34,065 bases of DNA from an uncultured Pelagibacteraceae bacterium (GCA_902573385.1 CACGJS010000005.1:1-34065), one strand, 5' to 3'. Counted from the first letter of the stretch, positions 18,742 through 28,030 are shown. The notes: generated by a model not told the origin, from the letters alone. Numbers and translations are program-made.

Positions 18742-19413
18742 TTTAACTAATTTTTTAAGTAAGTTAATTTTTAGAGCTGATTTAGAAATCATCATACAGG
18801 CTTCAGATTTTAATATTTTACCATCTTTAAGAATTCGAAGATTATTAGCTCTTAAAGTTTCTCCAGTTGAGGTAATATCAGTTATAATCTCAGAGGAACC
18901 AGTAAAAGGATATGCCTCAGTCGCTCCTAAGCTACTTACAAGTTTAAATTGCGTAACTCCTTTAGAAAATAAAAATTCTCTTGTTAGGTTTGGATATTTT
19001 GTTGCAACTCTTAACCTTTTCTTTTTTTTATCCTTAAACTCAAAAGCAATTTCTTCTAAATCAGCAACGGTTTGAACATCAATCCAAGGATCTGGAATAG
19101 CAATAACTAAGTTTGCTTTTCCAAAATTATAGCTCTTAATTACATTTATTTTTTTTTGAATATTAATTTCACTTTCTTTTAATAAGTCATACCCTGAAAA
19201 ACCAAGATCTAAAGATCCATCACCAAGTCTTTCGACAATTTCTCTTGCGTGAAGATATAAAATCTTAATATTAGTTATATTTTTAATAGATCCTAATAAG
19301 TCTCTTTCTCCTCTTTCAGATATTAAATCTAATTTATTTTTTTTAAAAATTTCTAAAATACCTTTTTTAAGTCTACCTTTACTGGGTATTCCAATATTAA
19401 TTACATTTTTCAT
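18724..19413 (-). CDS. hisG: ATP phosphoribosyltransferase, short form
   Basis: NIGIPSKGRLKKGILE, DLGFSGYDLL, FTGSSEIITDITSTGETLRANNL; paired with hisZ. Confidence 0.95.
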   Translation of the reverse strand: MKNVINIGIPSKGRLKKGILEIFKKNKLDLISERGERDLLGSIKNITNIKILYLHAREIVERLGDGSLDLGFSGYDLLKESEINIQKKINVIKSYNFGKANLVIAIPDPWIDVQTVADLEEIAFEFKDKKKKRLRVATKYPNLTREFLFSKGVTQFKLVSSLGATEAYPFTGSSEIITDITSTGETLRANNLRILKDGKILKSEACMMISKSALKINLLKKLVKLLSKN

Positions 19414-19415
19414 TA

Positions 19416-20471
19416 TTAATAATTTAAATTTAAAGCAGCTCCTACTGCTGGGACTTGTTTTTTTGATCCAAGGTCTGAGATTAAGTTATCGAATCTTCCA
19501 CCGTTACATATATTAATGTTTTTATATTTGGATTTAATATCAATTTTAAAAACCATACCTGTATAATATTCTAATTGACGCCCAAAAGATGTTGAAAACT
19601 CCACATTTAATTTTTGAGTTTTATTTAATGAAGTTGGAAAATATTTTTGATCAACAGCTAAATTAATCTTATTTTTTTTAAAGAAGGCATTAAGTTTTTC
19701 AGCAGCTTGGCCCATCGGACAGTTAATCTTTAAAAACTCTTTAATAATTTTTGATACATTTTTTCCTCGACTTGTTCTTCTTGGGTCTTTAATTTTATTA
19801 TCAAATCTCTTTAAAATTTCTTCAATTGATCGCCCAGCAACTACAGTTTGTTGTTTATCTTTTAACATTTTTGAATATCTTTTTTTATCAACTTCAACAA
19901 TTGTTGGATCAACATCAGAGTTAGTTTCTAATCTTTTTAATAAATCATTAAAATAATCTTCTCTCCAAAAGTGTCTCGAAAGCCTAAGTTTCCATCTTTT
20001 TGGAATATCTAACTTAGAAATTAATAAATTAAAAATCTCAACATTACCAATCTTCAAAGTTCCCTTTGAATAATTTAAATTTGATAAAGATTTTAAAGCA
20101 GTATTAATAATTTCTTTGTCATCATTTTTTTCGTCTTTAGAGCCAATTATTTCAAAACCGACTTGGTTTCTAATAATAGAATCTTTCTTATTATCTGATT
20201 TTCTATAAGCCTGACCACTATAAAATATCTTTTCCTTACCTTTTAAATTACCTTCTAAATATCTTAAGCATGATGCTATAGTTAGATCAGGTCTTAAACA
20301 AAGTTCACTACCATTTTGATCAATAAATGAGAAAATAAATTTTCTAAAACTCTCTCCTGATCTTTGTACAATATGGTCAGCTTCGATTACCGAGGGTAAA
20401 TCAATGTATTTAAACCCTTTAGACTTTACCGACCTAAGGATTTTTTCAGATAAATTTTTTAATTTCATCAA
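19416..20471 (-). CDS. hisZ: ATP phosphoribosyltransferase regulatory subunit
   Basis: HisRS-like catalytic-core paralogue (LRPDLTIASCLRYL, FYSGQAYR, EYYTGMVFKI) next to short hisG. Confidence 0.9.
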   Translation of the reverse strand: MMKLKNLSEKILRSVKSKGFKYIDLPSVIEADHIVQRSGESFRKFIFSFIDQNGSELCLRPDLTIASCLRYLEGNLKGKEKIFYSGQAYRKSDNKKDSIIRNQVGFEIIGSKDEKNDDKEIINTALKSLSNLNYSKGTLKIGNVEIFNLLISKLDIPKRWKLRLSRHFWREDYFNDLLKRLETNSDVDPTIVEVDKKRYSKMLKDKQQTVVAGRSIEEILKRFDNKIKDPRRTSRGKNVSKIIKEFLKINCPMGQAAEKLNAFFKKNKINLAVDQKYFPTSLNKTQKLNVEFSTSFGRQLEYYTGMVFKIDIKSKYKNINICNGGRFDNLISDLGSKKQVPAVGAALNLNY

Positions 20472-21843
20472 TTAATTTTTCTTTTGAAAATGTAACTTGA
20501 TTGTTTTTACCCTTAACACCTAAAAGGTTTTTTAAAGTAATTGTATTATCTTTAAATTCATTTTCGCCACATATGACTGCTACGGGACATTTTTTTTTAT
20601 TTGCATAAGTTAATTGCTTACCAAGATTTTTTTTACTATCTAAAAATATTTCAGATTCAATATCGTTATTTCTTAAAACTTTCAAAATTTCGTAATAATT
20701 TTTTAAGTATTTGTCATCCATTACACAAATAATTACAGGTTTTTTTTCATCTACCTTAATTTGATCCAGTTGCAGCATGGTAAATAAAAGTCGGTCTACT
20801 CCAATACTCATTCCAGTTCCTGGAATATCTATACCTTTAAATCTTGATATAAGTTTATTATATTGTCCACCCGAACAAATACTACCAATATCAACTTCTT
20901 TACCTTTATTGTTTTTTACTTTGAAATTTAAATTTGTTTCAACACAAAAACCATCATAATAAGCAAGACCTCTAACAATAGTAAAATTGGTTTTTATTTG
21001 GTCTATATAGTCACCATAACTTATAACTTCCAATAGATCTTTTAGCTCTTTAATTCCTTCTTGAGACAAAGGATTTTTTAAATTTTCTTTTAATTCTTTT
21101 AAATTTTTTACTTTTAAAAAATTAATAATTTGAGAGGCCTCATTATCTGTTAAATCTGCACCTTTAGTAACTGCTCCACTTCCGTCTACTCTTTCTTTTT
21201 TTAATAAATCTTCAACACCTTTTAAACCAAAGCCAGGCTTATCTAACTTATCTATCGCTCTCATAACCTTAATTTTTTTGTCCTCAGATATTTTTAAGTC
21301 TTCAATTAACCCTTGAACAATTTTTCTATTGCTAATGTTAACAACAAACTGATCTTTTTTTAATCCACAGGCGAGAAGCGTGCTAGCAATTAAATTACAA
21401 AGTTCAGCATTTGCTTGTGCGGGGTTAACATTGCCTACAATATCACAATCTGCTTGAGTAAATTCTCGGTATCTAGCATTACCTGCTTTTTCATTTCTAA
21501 ATACATTTTGAATTGCGTATCTCTTATAAGGTAAAGGTAATTCTTGATTATTTTGTGCAACAAATCTAGCTAATGGACTTGATAAATCATATCTAAGGGT
21601 AATATTTTTTTCTCCATCTTTAAATGAGAATACATCAGACATAGGATTACTATCATCATCTGCTAGAAATGATCCTATATTTTCGCTAATTTCAAATGAT
21701 GGAGTTTCAAGTGGCTCAAAACCAAACTTTAAAAAATTATTCTCAATAATATTAATTAACTTTTTTTTGAGAATTAATTTCTTATTCCATCTATCTTCAA
21801 AACCTGAGGGTAGCCCAGGGATTAATTTATTTTCTATTTTCAT
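20446..21843 (-). CDS. hisS: Histidyl-tRNA synthetase (divergent alphaproteobacterial type)
   Basis: LRYDLSSPLARFVA, FRNEKAGNARYREFTQADCDIVG, GLAYYDGFCVE; start revised from 21876 to ATG at 21843 because the ORF-track start lies inside tRNA-His. Confidence 0.94.
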   Translation of the reverse strand: MKIENKLIPGLPSGFEDRWNKKLILKKKLINIIENNFLKFGFEPLETPSFEISENIGSFLADDDSNPMSDVFSFKDGEKNITLRYDLSSPLARFVAQNNQELPLPYKRYAIQNVFRNEKAGNARYREFTQADCDIVGNVNPAQANAELCNLIASTLLACGLKKDQFVVNISNRKIVQGLIEDLKISEDKKIKVMRAIDKLDKPGFGLKGVEDLLKKERVDGSGAVTKGADLTDNEASQIINFLKVKNLKELKENLKNPLSQEGIKELKDLLEVISYGDYIDQIKTNFTIVRGLAYYDGFCVETNLNFKVKNNKGKEVDIGSICSGGQYNKLISRFKGIDIPGTGMSIGVDRLLFTMLQLDQIKVDEKKPVIICVMDDKYLKNYYEILKVLRNNDIESEIFLDSKKNLGKQLTYANKKKCPVAVICGENEFKDNTITLKNLLGVKGKNNQVTFSKEKLIDEIKKFI

Positions 21844-21849
21844 TTTTTT

Positions 21850-21924
21850 TGGTACCCCCGCTTGGAATCGCACCAAAAACTAAAGTTCCACAAACTTCCG
21901 TGATAACTATTTCACCACAGGGGC
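21850..21924 (-). tRNA. tRNA-His (GTG), CCA encoded
   Basis: GCCCCTG TG GTGA AATAGTTA TCAC G GAAGT TTGTGGA ACTTT AGTT TTTGG TGCGATT CCAAG CGGGGGT A CCA; all four stems pair. Confidence 0.93.
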
Positions 21925-21976
21925 ATTCATTGTTTTTATATTATTTTGTATGGATTTAAAATTATATTATAAATAA

Positions 21977-21994
21977 ATAGCTGCTAGCAGCTAT
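21977..21994. repeat. 18-bp perfect palindrome ATAGCTGCTAGCAGCTAT
   Basis: Self-reverse-complementary over 18 nt in the cspA/tRNA-His intergenic region. Confidence 0.85.
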
Positions 21995-22150
21995 GGAAAT
22001 GTTTTCTTTGAGTGCTTTTACTTATAATATATCTATTAATCATTGGGGCTCTTTTAACTATAAAAATATTTATTTGCAAGGTCAAAATTAATATTTTATT
22101 CGGCTAAATATAATTAGAAAAAATTCTAATATAATTGATGTAAAATTGAA

Positions 22151-22360
22151 TTATGACGTTTTTTTTAAGTTTACAGCTGAAGGGCCTTTTTCTCCTTCAG
22201 AGACTTCAAATGTTAATTCATCTCCCTCATTAAGAAACTTTAATCCTGCTTCCCTTGCAGCTGAAGCATGAACAAATACATCTTTTTCTTTATCTTCACG
22301 CTCAATAAAACCATAGCCCTTTTTTGAATTATACCATTTTACTTTTCCTTTTAAGCTCAT
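22151..22360 (-). CDS. cspA: Cold shock protein (CspA family)
   Basis: [34 protein letters not shown]; start revised to 22360, preceded by GAGAGAGGAAAA SD-like sequence. Confidence 0.94.
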   Translation of the reverse strand: MSLKGKVKWYNSKKGYGFIEREDKEKDVFVHASAAREAGLKFLNEGDELTFEVSEGEKGPSAVNLKKTS

Positions 22361-22450
22361 TTTTCCTCTCTCTAAATTATTATATAAAAAATTATTAGAT
22401 TTTATTATCCTTTGCAAGATCAATTAAGTGTTGAAAATATTGCATGTGAG

Positions 22451-22525
22451 TGGTGCCTCGAGCATGATTCGCACATGCGACACAAGCCTTTTCAGGGCTC
22501 TGCTCTACTCCTGAGCTACCGAGGC
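22451..22525 (-). tRNA. tRNA-Phe (GAA), CCA encoded
   Basis: GCCTCGG TA GCTC AGGAGTA GAGC A GAGCC CTGAAAA GGCTT GTGTC GCATG TGCGAAT CATGC TCGAGGC A CCA. Confidence 0.94.
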
Positions 22526-22530
22526 ATAAT

Positions 22531-22746
22531 TTATCCTCTAAAGATTATTCTTCCTTTAGTAAGATCATAAGGCGTTACTTCTACAGTAACACTATCACCT
22601 TGTAATACACGAATTCTATTTTTTCTTAACTTTCCCGCAGCATGAGCGGTTACAATATGATTGTTTTCTAATTGTACCCTAAACATAGCATTTGGTAATA
22701 AATCTATTACCTTGCCTTTAAATTCAAGTAAATCTTGCTTTGACAA
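22531..22746 (-). CDS. infA: Translation initiation factor IF-1
   Basis: [59 protein letters not shown]. Confidence 0.97.
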   Translation of the reverse strand: MSKQDLLEFKGKVIDLLPNAMFRVQLENNHIVTAHAAGKLRKNRIRVLQGDSVTVEVTPYDLTKGRIIFRG

Positions 22747-22748
22747 AT

Positions 22749-24041
22749 TTATTTTCTCCTAATTCTTTTTTCTACTGATTTAGCATGTCCAACTAAACCT
22801 TCATAGTTTGCAAGTGTTATAACTGATGGACCAAGGGTTTCAATCCCTTTTTTTGATATGTTTATATATGAAATTCTTTTATTAAATTCATTGACACTAA
22901 TACCACTTGAGTATCTTGATGAAGAATTTGTTGGTAATACATGATTAGATCCAATATTATAATCAGTCATAGCCATTACAGCATATTTACCTACACAAAT
23001 AGATCCTGAATTTTTAATTTTATTAACTATATTTTTATAATCTTTTATATTTAGTTCCAAATGCTCAGGTGATATTTTATTCACAACATTAATAATTTTT
23101 TTTTTTGAAGTAATATGAATTAAAATACCATTCATTAAAATACTATTTTTAGCAATAGCTGCTCTTGGTAATTCTTTTAATTGTTTAAAAATTTCAATTT
23201 TAACTTTTTTAATTATATCTTTAGAATTCGATATTAAAATACACTGTGCATGAGTATCGTGTTCAGCTTGACCAATTAGATCACTAGCAACCCATTCTGG
23301 ATTTGAAAACTTGTCACAAACAATAGTAACTTCAGAAGGTCCTGCAATCATGCCTTCAATGCCTACGTCACCAAAAACTTCTTTTTTAGCTGCCGTTACA
23401 TATAAATTTCCTGGTCCTACAATTTTATCAACTTTTTTTATTTTTTTAGTTCCATAAGCAGCACCAGCAATTGCTGATGGTCCTCCAATTGAATAGATTT
23501 CTTTAATTTTACATTTTTTAGCCGCGTACAATACTGCTGAGTTTTGTTTCCCTTTTTGACCTGGGTTAATCATTATTATTCTTTTAACTCCAGCAACTAG
23601 CGCTGGAATAGCATTCATCAAAACACTAGAAGGGTATGAGACTGTAGAGCCTGGCACATAGATTGCAACAGATTCTAAAGGAGTATACTTATATTCTAAT
23701 TTATTTTTTAATTTGTCTGTGTAAGAAATATTACTAAGTTTTTTTTTTTGTAATAAATGAAATTTGTAAATTCTATTATATGAAAGATCAATTGCTTTTT
23801 TTACCTTCTTATCAAGCAATGAGATAGATTTATTTATTTGTTTAGAAGTCGGTATAATAATATTATTTTTATTAAACTTTTTTTCGTACTTAAGGATAGC
23901 TTTATCCCCATTTTTTTTTACATCTTTAATAATTTTAGTAACCGAAATTGAGCTAAGTTGAATTTTATTTTTTCTTTCTAATAGTAACTTATCTAAAGTT
24001 AAGTCAAAATTTTTAGATTTGCTGTTTAATGTTTTAATCAT
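22749..24041 (-). CDS. hisD: Histidinol dehydrogenase
   Basis: [62 protein letters not shown]. Confidence 0.96.
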   Translation of the reverse strand: MIKTLNSKSKNFDLTLDKLLLERKNKIQLSSISVTKIIKDVKKNGDKAILKYEKKFNKNNIIIPTSKQINKSISLLDKKVKKAIDLSYNRIYKFHLLQKKKLSNISYTDKLKNKLEYKYTPLESVAIYVPGSTVSYPSSVLMNAIPALVAGVKRIIMINPGQKGKQNSAVLYAAKKCKIKEIYSIGGPSAIAGAAYGTKKIKKVDKIVGPGNLYVTAAKKEVFGDVGIEGMIAGPSEVTIVCDKFSNPEWVASDLIGQAEHDTHAQCILISNSKDIIKKVKIEIFKQLKELPRAAIAKNSILMNGILIHITSKKKIINVVNKISPEHLELNIKDYKNIVNKIKNSGSICVGKYAVMAMTDYNIGSNHVLPTNSSSRYSSGISVNEFNKRISYINISKKGIETLGPSVITLANYEGLVGHAKSVEKRIRRK

Positions 24042-24050
24042 TTAATTAAT

Positions 24051-24437
24051 TTAGTTTTGATCTTCTAGGGTTGCTTCAATTATTTCTGTTGATAAACTTA
24101 TATATGCATTATTAGTAAAGATTAAATTTATCTCATAATTATTATTATTCTTTAAATAATTCATTGTGATTAGTTCAAGTTTTTTATCTGGGTCATCTCT
24201 TTTTATATTTTTAGATTTAACACTATCTACAAATTCAAATTTGCAAATACTATTAATTTTTTTTTCTTTATTTTCTACTTCTATATTTAATCTTTTCATA
24301 TACAGTAAAAAAACCTTACTGTTTTCAAGGTATTTTATATTTGCAAATTTTACTTCTGCTCCTGCACAACAGGCTGCAATCATTCGTAGACCTTCATTAT
24401 CTGTTGCTATTATTTTTGCTAAATATTTTTTATCCAT
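24051..24437 (-). CDS. DUF2948 family protein
   Basis: Small protein with LAKIIATDNEGLRMIAACCAGAEV between murA and hisD, the usual alphaproteobacterial location. Confidence 0.72.
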   Translation of the reverse strand: MDKKYLAKIIATDNEGLRMIAACCAGAEVKFANIKYLENSKVFLLYMKRLNIEVENKEKKINSICKFEFVDSVKSKNIKRDDPDKKLELITMNYLKNNNNYEINLIFTNNAYISLSTEIIEATLEDQN

Positions 24438-25690
24438 TAATTAACCCTTTTTATTTTAGCACCAACTTTTTTCAATTTTTTTTCTATATCTTCATAACCC
24501 CTATCAAGATGATATATTCTATTAATAACAGACTTTCCTTTAGAAGCTAAAGCTGCGAGGATTAAAGATACTGACGCTCTTAAATCTGTTGCCATTAGTT
24601 CTGCTGCTTGAAATTTAATATTTCCTTCTATTATAGCTTTATTACCAGAAGTAAAAATTTTTGCCCCCATACGATTTAACTCTGAGACATGCATAAATCT
24701 ATTTTCAAATATCTCTTCTTTGATATAAGATTTTTTATTTGCTTTACACAATAAGACCATCATTTGCGCTTGTAGATCAGTAGGAAAACCTGGATATGGT
24801 GATGTTTTGATGTTTATATTTTTAATTTTTTTATTTCCTTCAATAATAATCTCTTTTTTTTTTATTATTATTTTAGCTCCAATTTTTTTCAATACTTTAA
24901 TTTCAGTATTTATAATCTGCGGATCAATGCCTAAAATCTTAAGTTTTCCCTCAGTCAGTGCAGCTGCAATTAAGTATGTTCCTGCTTCAATTCTATCAGG
25001 CATAACTTGATAACTTAACGCATTAGGTTTTGCTTTACCTATAATTTTAATAGTTCTTTTTGAAATCCATTTAACTTTACATCCCATTTTATTTAAAAAA
25101 TTAACCAAGTCTTTTATCTCAGGTTCGATTGCACAATTTGATAAAACTGTTTTTCCTTTTGCTAAACAAGAAGCTATAATTAAATTTTCTGTTGCTCCAA
25201 CTGAAATTTTGGGGAATCTAATATTTGCTCCAATCAATCCTTTAGGTGCGTTTGCATGAACATAACCTTGAATAATTTTAAATTTTACTCCAAGTTTAGA
25301 TAATGCTTTTAAATGAATATTTATTGGTCTTGTGCCAATCGCACAACCTCCTGGTAATGATACTTTTGCTTTACCAAATTTTGCGAGTAATGGTCCAAGA
25401 ACTAAAATTCCAGCTCTCATAGTTTTAACTAAACCATATGATGCAAAAGTTTTTACCTGTTTATTATTTTTAATAGTTGTTATTTTTTTATTTTTTTCAA
25501 TAATGGAGCCTAATGATTTTAGCAATAATAACATGGTTTCAATATCTTTTACTCTCGGTAAGTTGGCTAAGGATATTTTTTTATTTGACAATAATGTTGC
25601 TGCTAAAATTGGTAATGATGCGTTCTTCGAGCCTGATATTTTAATTTGTCCCTTGAGCCTAGTTGCTCCAAAGACTTCTAATTTTTTCAT
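24437..25690 (-). CDS. murA: UDP-N-acetylglucosamine 1-carboxyvinyltransferase
   Basis: KISGSKNASLPILAA, LPGGCAIGTRPINIHLKAL (active-site Cys), PGFPTDLQAQ. Confidence 0.96.
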   Translation of the reverse strand: MKKLEVFGATRLKGQIKISGSKNASLPILAATLLSNKKISLANLPRVKDIETMLLLLKSLGSIIEKNKKITTIKNNKQVKTFASYGLVKTMRAGILVLGPLLAKFGKAKVSLPGGCAIGTRPINIHLKALSKLGVKFKIIQGYVHANAPKGLIGANIRFPKISVGATENLIIASCLAKGKTVLSNCAIEPEIKDLVNFLNKMGCKVKWISKRTIKIIGKAKPNALSYQVMPDRIEAGTYLIAAALTEGKLKILGIDPQIINTEIKVLKKIGAKIIIKKKEIIIEGNKKIKNINIKTSPYPGFPTDLQAQMMVLLCKANKKSYIKEEIFENRFMHVSELNRMGAKIFTSGNKAIIEGNIKFQAAELMATDLRASVSLILAALASKGKSVINRIYHLDRGYEDIEKKLKKVGAKIKRVN

Positions 25691-25695
25691 AATAA

Positions 25696-26253
25696 TTATA
25701 CTTTAGGTAAAGTTACTGTCTTCTGATGCATATACTTACCTTTACGGTCCGCATAAGATGTTTCTGGAGATTGATCTCCTTTTAAAAATAAAAATTGAGC
25801 AACTCCCTCATTGGCATATATTTTTGCTGGTAGTGGAGTTGTATTGCTAAATTCTAGCGTAACCGTTCCATTAAACTCACTCTCAATGGGAGTAACATTT
25901 ACTATAATCCCAGTTCTAGCATATGTACTTTTTCCAACAACTATACACATTATATCTCTTGGTATTTTAAAAACCTCTATAGTTGAGCCTAAAGCAAAAG
26001 AGTTTGGTGGAATAATAATAAAATCTGAACTTTTTTTTGTAAAAAAATTGTCAGAAGTAAATTTTTTTGGGTCAACAACTGAGGAATTTACATTATGAAA
26101 TATTTTAAACTCCTCACCAACCCTTGCATCATATCCAAATGAACTCAAGCCATAAGAAATTTTACCTTCTCTCACTTGTTTGTCTAAAAATGGAAAAATC
26201 ATATTTTCTTCAAGTGCAAGTTTTTTTATCGACTTGTCAGAAAGTATTGACAT
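25696..26253 (-). CDS. dcd: dCTP deaminase
   Basis: [49 protein letters not shown]. Confidence 0.95.
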   Translation of the reverse strand: MSILSDKSIKKLALEENMIFPFLDKQVREGKISYGLSSFGYDARVGEEFKIFHNVNSSVVDPKKFTSDNFFTKKSSDFIIIPPNSFALGSTIEVFKIPRDIMCIVVGKSTYARTGIIVNVTPIESEFNGTVTLEFSNTTPLPAKIYANEGVAQFLFLKGDQSPETSYADRKGKYMHQKTVTLPKV

Positions 26254-26354
26254 TATTTAATATTTTTCTTTAATTTTTTTTGAAAAATTTTTCTTTTTTT
26301 AAGATTTTTTTTAAGAGCTAAAACTAATTTATATTTTTTTTTTTGACTATTCAT
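26253..26354 (-). CDS. Putative 33-aa lysine-rich small protein
   Basis: [33 protein letters not shown]; start overlaps upstream stop (ATGA), stop overlaps dcd start (TAATG); below ORF-track cutoff. Confidence 0.6.
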   Translation of the reverse strand: MNSQKKKYKLVLALKKNLKKRKIFQKKLKKNIK

Positions 26355-26551
26355 TCTTTATCTGGATTAGTTAAAAAATCTAAAGTTATAGGCTTTGAAG
26401 CATCTAAAGTTTTTTCTGCAACTGCTTCTTTTTTGGAGCCTTCTTTAGCTTTACGTTTTGCTTTTTTTTCAGCAAGCTTTTTCTCTCTCTTAGCTTGCTT
26501 CTCCATAAGCTTGCTGCCTTTGGTTGATTTATAATCGTAATGAATTCCCAT
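26351..26551 (-). CDS. Small Lys/Ala/Glu-rich hypothetical protein
   Basis: [66 protein letters not shown]; codirectional and coupled to the downstream smORF and dcd. Confidence 0.7.
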   Translation of the reverse strand: MGIHYDYKSTKGSKLMEKQAKREKKLAEKKAKRKAKEGSKKEAVAEKTLDASKPITLDFLTNPDKE

Positions 26552-26653
26552 AAAATTTCCTCTGGTAGATATAAATCATTATACGAAAAAAATTAAGGCA
26601 ATATTTTGAAAAAAATGATTTATTACATAAATATTTCAAAAAATGTGAAATAT

Positions 26654-26727
26654 GCCCCTATAGTTAAATGGTATAACATGTCCATGGTAAGGATAAATTT
26701 TAAGTTCGATTCTTGATAGGGGCACCA
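26654..26727 (+). tRNA. tRNA-Thr (GGT), CCA encoded
   Basis: GCCCCTA TA GTTA AATGGTA TAAC A TGTCC ATGGTAA GGATA AATT TTAAG TTCGATT CTTGA TAGGGGC A CCA. Confidence 0.93.
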
Positions 26728-26729
26728 GA

Positions 26730-27449
26730 TTAATTTTTATAAAATAGTTTTCTAGCTATGATTGTTAATATAACTAATCCCATAAAGCTAAGAATTGGAA
26801 TATATATTTCTGTTGAATATATTAAATCTTTCAATTTAGGAGCTTCAAGATTTTGCTTAATAATTTTTTCAAGACCACTTCCTATTGATACTACTAAAAA
26901 TAATTGGGGAGCAATACCCAAAAATGTTGCCCAGAAAAAATTTTTTACTTTCACATTAAAAATACACGGTAATACATTTGATAAAGCAAAAGGAATTCCC
27001 CCAATAAAACGATAAACAATAAGATATAAAAATTCAGAATCTTTAAATTTTATTTCCAATTTTTTAAATCTAACCAAAAATTTTCTTTTTATAAAATCTT
27101 TAAGAAAATAATTACCAAAAATATATAAAATTGTTGCCCCTATACTCATGCCCAAAAGTACAATGATTAATCCAATCCATTTACCAAAAATAAATCCTGC
27201 AACCAAAGCTACAGGGGTGCCAAACCCTGCCATTACTACCCATAAAATTGTTGATATAAGGAATATTGAAGATATCAAAAGTAAATTTGATCTTTTTAAA
27301 TCAAAAAAATATTCTCTATTATTTTTGATAAATTCATAGCTAGTTATTTCTTCAAAAGTAAATTTTTTAAAAAAAAAGTACAAAAATGATGAAACAACAA
27401 TTAAGTAAAATAAACCTACGATTATTTTAATTTTTTTTGATTTTTCCAT
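26730..27449 (-). CDS. TVP38/TMEM64 (VTT domain, DedA-like) membrane protein
   Basis: Multi-TM; GTPVALVAGFIFGKWIGLIIVLLGMSIGATILYIFGNY; YRFIGGIPFALSNVLPCIFNVK. Confidence 0.87.
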   Translation of the reverse strand: MEKSKKIKIIVGLFYLIVVSSFLYFFFKKFTFEEITSYEFIKNNREYFFDLKRSNLLLISSIFLISTILWVVMAGFGTPVALVAGFIFGKWIGLIIVLLGMSIGATILYIFGNYFLKDFIKRKFLVRFKKLEIKFKDSEFLYLIVYRFIGGIPFALSNVLPCIFNVKVKNFFWATFLGIAPQLFLVVSIGSGLEKIIKQNLEAPKLKDLIYSTEIYIPILSFMGLVILTIIARKLFYKN

Positions 27450-27539
27450 AATTAATAAGGTTATTATAAAATCTTCTATTTGCTATTTATATATATAATT
27501 ACTATAAAGAGCGAAATTTTAAAAATTTAATTCAATTAT

Positions 27540-27680
27540 ATGAAAAGAACTTATCAACCATCAAACATTAAAAGAGCTAGAAAGCATGGCTTCAGATCAA
27601 AAATGAAAACTAAAGGTGGAATAAAGCTCCTAGCTAGAAGAAGAGCTAAAGGAAGAAAGTCCTTAACAGTATCAGCCTAA
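27540..27680 (+). CDS. rpmH: 50S ribosomal protein L34
   Basis: [46 protein letters not shown], read directly; 46 aa, below ORF-track cutoff. Confidence 0.97.
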   Translation: MKRTYQPSNIKRARKHGFRSKMKTKGGIKLLARRRAKGRKSLTVSA

Positions 27681-27685
27681 ATACA

Positions 27686-28030
27686 ATGAAAAGCAAAATA
27701 GTTGCTCTTTCCAAAAATGAAGATTTCAAAAACTTACTTAAGAAGAGAAAAATTTCTAATAAATATTTAACTATTTTTTTTGGTTTTTTAGAAGAAAAAG
27801 ATAATAAAAAATTAAATATCAGCTTTGTAACCAAAAAAAAACAAATTGGTAATGCTATAAAAAGAAATAAAATTAAGCGAAGATTAAGAAATATTTTAAA
27901 TGAAGCTGTTAAAAAAATAACAATAAACTTTAATTATTCATATCTTGTGATAGCTAAAACAACTATGTTAAATAATGAATATACGATAATAAAAGATACT
28001 TTATTTAAAGATTTTAAAAGGATTAAATAG
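27686..28030 (+). CDS. rnpA: Ribonuclease P protein component
   Basis: GNAIKRNKIKRRLRNIL RNR motif; follows rpmH. Confidence 0.93.
   Translation: MKSKIVALSKNEDFKNLLKKRKISNKYLTIFFGFLEEKDNKKLNISFVTKKKQIGNAIKRNKIKRRLRNILNEAVKKITINFNYSYLVIAKTTMLNNEYTIIKDTLFKDFKRIK

Noticed and set aside
21844-21876. N-terminal extension MVRFQAGVPKK of hisS
   Set aside because: Encoded by the 3' half of tRNA-His; ATG at 21843 begins the family-like N-terminus.
21992-22090. 32-aa + ORF MEMFSLSAFTYNISINHWGSFNYKNIYLQGQN, and a 19-aa reverse ORF MINRYIISKSTQRKHFHSC
   Set aside because: Short, no SD, no coupling to neighbours; overlap the palindrome region; insufficient evidence.
22113-22130. Inverted repeat as intrinsic terminator of cspA
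   Set aside because: 7-bp all-AT-rich stem without a following U-tract; not callable as a terminator.
22361-22423. N-terminal extension [21 protein letters not shown] of the cold shock protein
   Set aside because: CspA family starts at [11 protein letters not shown] with a good SD directly upstream.
24166-26534. Forward ORFs at 24166, 24341, 24807, 25332, 25811 and 26343
   Set aside because: Antisense to DUF2948, murA, dcd and the Lys-rich gene; Phe/Ser/Leu-rich artefacts.
26758-27834. ORFs at 26758(+), 27148(+) and 27646(-)
   Set aside because: Antisense to the VTT-domain gene and rnpA.
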